Positions 58,323 through 64,000 of a stretch of DNA of 64,000 nucleotides are shown here, piece after piece. The position numbers and the translations under genes are program-made. Positions within the stretch are counted from its first letter, which is position 1, and the number at the start of each line of letters is the position of its first letter. The notes beneath the pieces were generated by a model that was given only the letters and a program-made list of their open reading frames with translations, was not told the DNA's origin and searched no databases. The stretch is from contig RPGQ01000012.1 of NCBI GenBank assembly GCA_004193595.1, positions 1-64,000 of the forward strand, read 5' to 3'. The DNA comes from Desulfobacteraceae bacterium Eth-SRB2. Lineage in GTDB: Bacteria; Desulfobacterota; Desulfobacteria; Desulfobacterales; UBA11574.

Positions 58323-58822
58323 AGGTATTATCGCCTAAATAGGCACACTGCCACCCAAAAGGAAATACACAATGAGTTGTGGCCATTTACTGAACGGGAC
58401 ATTTGCGTTTGAAACAGATTGGTCTTGATTTAAGATATGATTTTTTGTGCATTTTCCTAAACAATACTTTCCAAATATAAAACCTTCATTACGGAATACA
58501 ACATGTTGTGATAAAATTCATAATTTATCCACATGTGGTGGCAAATGAACTTATAACGTGATGATGTGGGAATTGCTGACTTACGTATTAATTAACCTTC
58601 ATCAACAATAATACAGCAACAAAATGTTAGATTCAAATTAAGATTAAAAAATTTAATCTTACTTTACACTTCCACCCAGTAATTCCTCCCCTGATTTTAC
58701 CAGAATATATCAGAGCTATCAAGAAAATTCTACCATCACAGAAAAATACCGATCTTAAAAACCGTTTTGAGACATTGGCCATCATCGTATAGATATGGTC
58801 CGGGTTAACACGATAGGCGTGT

Positions 58823-59228
58823 GGGTGTAAATCAAGACTGTTGTTTGCTAAGATTGCTATGGCTATTTGGTTTCAGGTGTCAGGTGTCAGGAAACATATT
58901 CAATAGTAATGGGCCAGCCCTGAGGGAACGATTCATTTTTTACGCCATACACTGCCGTTTCCTCAGCTAACTGCCAGCGGTGTTCTCGCTCTGGGACTTT
59001 CCGTTCCAATGTTTTCTCTAATCCATTCAACATACGAATTTTTATAGACCTCAAGATCCTCCACGTCCATAAAATTTCTATTGGTCACCTCGTTTCCTCC
59101 TTAATCCTTAACCCTGAACTCTGACACCTGAAACCTGTCACCTGAAACCTGACACCTAAAAAAGCTTCGGAGCCACGGTTTGTCAATAGAAAGGCATCAG
59201 CGTTTACCAACGGTCTTGATTTCCACCC
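58823..59228. mobile_element. Non-autonomous element with about 20-bp terminal inverted repeats, copy 2
   Basis: The left end GGGTGTAAATCAAGACTGTT pairs with the right end AACGGTCTTGATTTCCACCC. A perfect 9-bp direct repeat, TAGGCGTGT, flanks it at 58814-58822 and 59229-59237. The internal sequence matches the copy at 8513-8874. The surrounding region 58323-59674 otherwise has no gene. Confidence 0.8.
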
Positions 59229-59674
59229 TAGGCGTGTCTTTTGTTTGCGGGATGCATTTTCGTGACGGCCATCTTTGTTGGACACTTCTCGTAAGGAATC
59301 GAGGTGCTATTACCTTCTTGACACATTAACCTCATTTCTCTATAGTCCTGAAATAACAACGAAAAATTTTTATATTCAAATTTAGTGCATTGAAAACGGC
59401 TGCATTTGCTCATTCTGATGAACAATTTTGGGAATGGTTAAAATTTTCACCTTCCTCGGCCTTGAACCCCGGTTAAATATTAAATACGGATTTAACTGGG
59501 CATGCAAAATTGAGCATTTTTCAAGGTCTCAATAGTGCTGAAAAAAGGATTGATATTTAATGAGCACAACACACCCTAAAACTTGTAATTCATATCATTT
59601 TGGATCACCATTAAATATAGCCGACCAGCAACTGAAACAGCTCATTAGATTCTTTAATTTACCCAAAAATAGTG

Positions 59675-59841
59675 TTAATTCAGCTCGTGGACAAAGACGG
59701 ACAAATTTTTAGCGTTGCCGACAACGAACAGGGAAAGGAACTATTGTCTCATATGGCATGGAAATTCAGGTAAAGGGAACTGTACTGGAAAGCGAGGGCA
59801 AAAAACTGATCACAGTTACTGCCTACGAAATATTCAAATAA
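59675..59841 (+). pseudogene. Fragment of a small OB-fold-like protein
   Basis: LIQLVDKDGQIFSVADNEQG continues to KELLSHM, then a one-base frameshift leads into MEIQVKGTVLESEGKKLITV and a natural stop at 59841. The pattern recalls small periplasmic proteins that contain one beta-barrel with a KVTGTV-like strand. No start was found. Confidence 0.45.
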
Positions 59842-59984
59842 CACCCGGATGTCGATTAACAAGGGCAACGTAAAGAAAAAGCACCCTGATTAGAAATCGA
59901 GGATGCTCCGAATTCCGGTTGCCAAGGTTTTGCAAGCAAAACTCAAAAGCTCACTTTGCCGACGGGTTGCCCTCTCCACCGGGC

Positions 59985-61187
59985 TCATTCTCCGGATAAA
60001 CTGCCGCCCGTCTCGAAAACAACATAACCGACCTGCTCGCGGGTATGCCAACGGTCGGAATCGCCGATCATATCCTCGTCTATGGAAAGGTATAAACTTT
60101 TGGTCGTGGCAAGCGTCGAACCGTGCACGTATGCCCATCCGCCATCCCCGCCATTCATCCCCGCCATGCCGCTCAGTGCCACCTGTGGTGCCAAACCAAA
60201 TGCGGTATCAAAGCTATAGGTATACGGCGGTGAATCATTCACGCCCTGAACCGTATCGGCGCCGACGGATGCCTCGAACTCAACCCCACCGATCATGCCA
60301 TGACCCGCTTCGAACACGATAAAGCCGATGGTCTCGTCCGCCCGGCTCGTATCGGTGTCCTGACAGACGGTCTTACCTGTCGTCAACGCCGTGGCTGACG
60401 GCGGGCTATATCGATTGCTGCCCTGGCACCAAAACACCGACCAGCCAGCGTCGTTCTCAGTCATGACCTGACCGAGTAATACCGGTTTAGTGTAGCTCTG
60501 CCCATAGCTCTGGGACTCACCGACCCAGCTGTTGTTTTCGTCGTTGACCGTGGACAGATACACCTGGGCTTCGATTTTCACACCATCGATGTTCCAGGTA
60601 CCCTCCTCTACCACCAAGTAGCTAACGATATCCTTTTTGACCGCACCGTCCGAGGGGTTCTGAAGCCGCACATCGAAGCTCGTCGAAGTAACGTTACTGA
60701 CCCGCACCACAACCGGCGTGGTGTTGTTATTGTAGTTGACCGAGCAGACCACGACCGGGCTGACGTAGATGTTGGCCAGGTTGACGGTCACGTAGTCGCC
60801 GCCCGCATCCACCATATCAAATTCCAGCTGCCCCGTTTTATACATTGGGGTTGCTTCAATATACACCTCGTTTGAATCACCGCTTTCAAGGTTTTTGATA
60901 TCGAATGCTCTTGTGACAAAATAATAAGCCTTGTTTTTATCCAGATTATTAATTGTGCAGGTGGTATTCGTGCCTTGCCAGGATGGGTTTGTATAATTAT
61001 AGAATTGCCCCTCCTCTCTACAAAAAACTCTGTAACCGGCTAAGTCAGGTTCACTATTTGGCCACCATTGCAGAGTAACATCCATTGCATAGCCTGATGT
61101 TACGAAACCAAATAAAAGAAAAATAAAAAGAAGGAAATATTTCCAGGTGGTGAATATATTTTTTTTTCTCAGTTGGTGCATATCCAA
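59985..61187 (-). CDS. Secreted fibronectin type III repeat protein
   Basis: A 400-residue protein with a membrane signal sequence (YFLLFIFLLFGFVTSGYA, about 17-34). Residues about 36-112 form one fibronectin type III domain (DVTLQWWPNSEPDLAGYRVF). Two or three tandem repeats of about 95-120 residues follow, each ending in a motif such as VSYLVVEEGTWNIDGVKIEA, IGFIVFEAGHGMIGGVEFEA and VGYVVFETGGSL. The third repeat is cut short. Function unknown; it may be an adhesin or a surface protein. It stands alone, with gaps on both sides. Confidence 0.75.
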   Translation of the reverse strand: MDMHQLRKKNIFTTWKYFLLFIFLLFGFVTSGYAMDVTLQWWPNSEPDLAGYRVFCREEGQFYNYTNPSWQGTNTTCTINNLDKNKAYYFVTRAFDIKNLESGDSNEVYIEATPMYKTGQLEFDMVDAGGDYVTVNLANIYVSPVVVCSVNYNNNTTPVVVRVSNVTSTSFDVRLQNPSDGAVKKDIVSYLVVEEGTWNIDGVKIEAQVYLSTVNDENNSWVGESQSYGQSYTKPVLLGQVMTENDAGWSVFWCQGSNRYSPPSATALTTGKTVCQDTDTSRADETIGFIVFEAGHGMIGGVEFEASVGADTVQGVNDSPPYTYSFDTAFGLAPQVALSGMAGMNGGDGGWAYVHGSTLATTKSLYLSIDEDMIGDSDRWHTREQVGYVVFETGGSLSGE

Positions 61188-61354
61188 AAAGACCTTTCAT
61201 CTTTAAAAATTTATCTTGAGTACATTAGACTTAAGGATTCCAATTTTGCTGATAGTGTTACAAGGAAGAAAGATTTGTAACTGTAAGGAGATGTTAATTC
61301 TTTATTCTAAAATGGACCCAATGTCAAGGGCGGATTATGCGATTCAGCAATTCT

Positions 61355-61484
61355 AATTTTGATGATCTCGTAAAAAGTCAAAACTCGGAATCTTAGCTAC
61401 AATATATTGTGTACTATTTAACAATTAAGCACAATATATCGCGGTCATTTTATCATCAGACTTTTTACGAGACCGTCAAAATTA
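61355..61484. mobile_element. MITE-like repeat with TGACGGTCTCGTAAAAAGTC ends, copy 2
   Basis: The ends AATTTTGATGATCTCGTAAA and TTTACGAGACCGTCAAAATT pair perfectly apart from two bases. An internal AATATAT palindrome is present. The remaining sequence to 61784 has no gene. Confidence 0.7.
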
Positions 61485-61784
61485 ACAGGCATAATTTATT
61501 GCAGGATCTGCATTGAATACCCTGAGTATTTTATCGGCAGGGGAAATGATTTCTGAACATAAAAATGTGGAAATCAGGGAAAAAGTATTATCCCGGTTAA
61601 AAAATTCTGGTTTAACGGAGCCCCGATAGCGGGATCTACGCTTCACTTGGACAGACGGAATAAAAATAAGGGAAAGATGGAATATCGAGGACCCATTCGT
61701 TTATCAAACAGACGCAAGGAGTGAAAAATCTTACTGGGGATGGTTTTCAGGTTGTTACGGTCACAGGATTGCCAAACAGCTATC

Positions 61785-63152
61785 CTACTTTTTTCTGAAA
61801 TCGGTAAGTTTAAGATTATATTTTTTTATAAGTTCATAGATATCCGCCCGGTATTTCCCAGCCAGTTTGGCTGCATTGCTGACATTGCCCCTGGTCAGTT
61901 CAAAAAGTTGAATAAGATAGTTTTTTTCAAAATTCTCTTTGGCATATTTGAACGATTTTAAACCTTCGGCATTGATATTCTGGGTTTGAAGGATGAGATC
62001 TTCCGTGATGATATTACGCTTTGTCATGGCCACGGCGCACTCAATGGTATTTTCAAGTTCCCTTATATTGCCGGGCCAAGGGTAAGAAATTAGTTTTTGC
62101 ATGGCATCTGTCGAAAACTCTTCAATCTCTTTCCCCATTTCCCTGGAAATTTTTTGTAAAAAATACCTGGCAAGAATCGGAATGTCTTCTTTTCTTTCAC
62201 TAAGAGTGGGAAGCTTTATTGGAATCACATGAATACGATAAAAAAGATCCTCTCTGAAATTGCCTTTTTCTATCTCTTGCTCAAGATTTTTGTTTGACGC
62301 TGCAATGATTCTGCAATCCACTTTTACGGTTTGTCTCCCTCCCACCGGGTAAAACTCCTTTTCCTCCAAAGCCCTTAACATCTTAACCTGCATGGACGAG
62401 TGCATTTCAGATATTTCGTCCAGAAAGAACGTGCCTAAATCGGCCTGGATAAAAAGTCCTTTTTTATTCCTGTCCGCTCCGGTAAAAGCACCCTTTTCAT
62501 AACCGAACATTTCGCTTTCCATAAGAGTTTCCGGTATAGCCGAACAGTTAACGGCAATAAACGGACCGTCTTTTCTGTTGCTTGCAACGTGCAGGCTTTT
62601 TGCTATCAATTCTTTTCCAGTACCGCTTTCTCCCTCGATATACACATTGGAATCGGTTGCGGCAGCCTGTGCAACCTGAGCGAGAACTCTTTTAATCTTG
62701 TCGCTATTGCCGATTATTTTATCAAACCCGTACGTTTGTTCGACCAGTTCCCGCAACCTTTTCACTTCTTTTGAAAGTCTGTTCTTTTCCAGACAGTTGT
62801 TTATTTGCTGCAGCAGTTCATGTCCGTCAAAGGGTTTGGTCAAATAGCTGTATGCCCCTTTTTTCATGGCATGGACGGCGCTTTTTATGGTTCCGTGAGC
62901 AGTTAGAATGATAACAGGCATGTGCGGGTTTATATGACGTATACTCTCCATCAGTTGGATACCGTCTTGACCGTTAAGTTTTAAATCGATCAACGCCAGA
63001 TCAAACGGCTCTTTTTCAGCCAGTTTCAAGGCCTCTTCGGCGCCGGTCACCGGTGTGACATAATATCCGCCGGATACAAGCCGCATCCGGATCACCTGAA
63101 GAATGTTCCGGTCATCATCGACAACCAATATTTTTTCTTTCCGTTCGCGCAT
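61785..63152 (-). CDS. glrR: Sigma-54 dependent response regulator (GlrR/QseF-type)
   Basis: An NtrC-type activator of about 455 residues. The receiver domain has Asp56 in DLALIDLKLNGQDG. The AAA+ domain has Walker A GESGTGKELIAKSLH, the sigma-54 contact loop GAFTGAD and the sensor region. The C-terminal helix-turn-helix is Fis-like (NVSNAAKLAGKYRADIYELI). The start was placed at ATG 63152, just after the upstream stop codon, with GGAAAG at 7 bases; an ATG at 63200 would add 16 residues overlapping the previous gene. It ends the glrK-qseG-glrR-like run. Confidence 0.93.
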   Translation of the reverse strand: MRERKEKILVVDDDRNILQVIRMRLVSGGYYVTPVTGAEEALKLAEKEPFDLALIDLKLNGQDGIQLMESIRHINPHMPVIILTAHGTIKSAVHAMKKGAYSYLTKPFDGHELLQQINNCLEKNRLSKEVKRLRELVEQTYGFDKIIGNSDKIKRVLAQVAQAAATDSNVYIEGESGTGKELIAKSLHVASNRKDGPFIAVNCSAIPETLMESEMFGYEKGAFTGADRNKKGLFIQADLGTFFLDEISEMHSSMQVKMLRALEEKEFYPVGGRQTVKVDCRIIAASNKNLEQEIEKGNFREDLFYRIHVIPIKLPTLSERKEDIPILARYFLQKISREMGKEIEEFSTDAMQKLISYPWPGNIRELENTIECAVAMTKRNIITEDLILQTQNINAEGLKSFKYAKENFEKNYLIQLFELTRGNVSNAAKLAGKYRADIYELIKKYNLKLTDFRKK

Positions 63153-63156
63153 ATTC

Positions 63157-63714
63157 TTACTTTCCATTTTCAGGGAGAATCTCTCTCTTTTTTTCTTCAA
63201 TACCCAGATCGATCTCTTTTAACCGTTTTATCTGATTTGTTAAATTTCTAATCTTTTTGTCTTCCGCTTTGAGTTTATTTTTCAGCAACTCTATTTCTCT
63301 GTTTTTTTTGTCTATCTCTTCGTCCTTTTTAATAGAGTTGTCCAAAATGTGTGTCCAGATTTTTGCTTGGTTTATGAAAACAGATTCCGGATATTCCCTG
63401 ATGAGTGTTTTAAAAAGGTTCATGGACGTTTCATAATTCGCATCCGGGTTTTTCGGAAAGGCATATGCCATACCCATGACATAAAGCGCTTGGTCACCGC
63501 GTGTATTCGGAAAACGTTCTAATATTTCTCTCCAATCGGCAACGAACTTCGTAAAATCGCCATTATCAGAAGAGGATTCTGCCTGTAACAAAAGCTTTTC
63601 CTCTTCACCGGGTTTATGCAAAAGAGTACATCCGGTGCCAACAAGCGTAAGGCTTAACCAGCAGGCAATGTAAAGAAAAAAGTGCTGCCTTTGCCGAAAG
63701 TGCTTTCTACCCAT
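63157..63714 (-). CDS. QseG-like lipoprotein
   Basis: A 185-residue protein with an N-terminal hydrophobic signal ([18 protein letters not shown]) and a likely acylated cysteine, Cys29. The middle resembles a tetratricopeptide-like fold ([20 protein letters not shown]), and the C-terminus is a coiled coil (about residues 130-175). The gene lies between a histidine kinase and a sigma-54 regulator, which is the position of QseG, a lipoprotein that tunes GlrK/GlrR signalling. Its start overlaps the kinase end by about 60 bases. Confidence 0.7.
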   Translation of the reverse strand: MGRKHFRQRQHFFLYIACWLSLTLVGTGCTLLHKPGEEEKLLLQAESSSDNGDFTKFVADWREILERFPNTRGDQALYVMGMAYAFPKNPDANYETSMNLFKTLIREYPESVFINQAKIWTHILDNSIKKDEEIDKKNREIELLKNKLKAEDKKIRNLTNQIKRLKEIDLGIEEKKREILPENGK

Positions 63715-64000
63715 ATTTTACCTCCATGAGCCGTAATCACATGTTTGGCGATGGAAAGGCCGAGTCCCGTACCTCTGGCCGTCTCTTTTCCACCTTCTAT
63801 ACGCTTGAATTTACTGAATATATTTTCCAGATTTTCTTTATGAATCCCGCAACCCGTATCCGAAATCGATACCTGGATCACCTTGCCGTCGTGAACTTTT
63901 AATAAGACCTCAACAGTAACAGATCCCCGTTCATCGGTGAACTTTAAAGCATTTCCGATTAAATTGTCAAGCAACTGGCTAATACTATCAGCATCCATCT
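63654..64000 (-). CDS. Sensor histidine kinase, C-terminal part (GlrK-like)
   Basis: The visible 114 residues are the catalytic ATPase domain: [13 protein letters not shown] (N box), [16 protein letters not shown] (G1), [20 protein letters not shown] (G2). The gene runs off the window, so the sensing domain and the phosphorylated histidine are not seen. With the QseG-like lipoprotein and the sigma-54 regulator it suggests a glrK-qseG-glrR operon. Confidence 0.9.
   Translation of the reverse strand, partial: MDADSISQLLDNLIGNALKFTDERGSVTVEVLLKVHDGKVIQVSISDTGCGIHKENLENIFSKFKRIEGGKETARGTGLGLSIAKHVITAHGGKIWVESTFGKGSTFFFTLPAG

Overview
The window reads as a chromosome segment of a Gram-negative, diderm bacterium, most likely a sulfate-reducer-like Desulfobacterota (Desulfobacterales). 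This is inferred from the gene mix: an F0 operon without its F1 genes, the Trm112/DUF4416/yicC/remA/gmk run, a metal-type KdsA, sigma-54 response regulation, and many palindromic intergenic repeats. No ribosomal or transfer RNA gene was seen.

Positions 1-14550 hold housekeeping genes. pdxA and uvrA lie on the plus strand. On the minus strand are the F0 genes (atpZ, atpI, atpB, atpE), pyrK, pgeF, rfaE2, comF, rlmB, gmk, remA, yicC, a DUF4416 gene and a Trm112-like gene. Positions 15146-42000 form a large lipopolysaccharide region. It starts with UDP-xylose synthase, waaA, kdsB, kdsA, a transaldolase-CBS chimera and a divergent kdsC. It continues with glycosyltransferases, methyltransferases, a double-domain LPS kinase, an O-antigen ligase, a lipid A acyltransferase, a heptosyltransferase, a radical SAM protein and a Gfo/Idh oxidoreductase.

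Positions 42147-52771 look like a regulated, rearranged envelope-modification module. It contains two kinase-fold proteins, an OmpR-type two-component system, a three-domain GT2-GtrA-GT39 protein and an ICMT/LmtA-like methyltransferase. A nearly identical 40-bp sequence lies upstream of the last two. The module is damaged by an inverted duplication, an IS200 relic, a sulfatase relic and a broken FkbM gene. Positions 52874-64000 carry an OprP-like porin, relics of IS66 and of another DDE transposase, a secreted FN3 protein, and the end of a GlrK-QseG-GlrR-type signalling operon that runs off the window.

The most interesting observations are these. A transaldolase is fused to the CBS pair of KdsD inside a Kdo gene run that has no KdsD. 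A family of 141-bp elements has a conserved core, arms that differ between copies but pair within each copy, and 6-bp target duplications. Two divergently placed envelope genes share an upstream sequence next to a two-component system. Several genes have been remodelled by local duplication.
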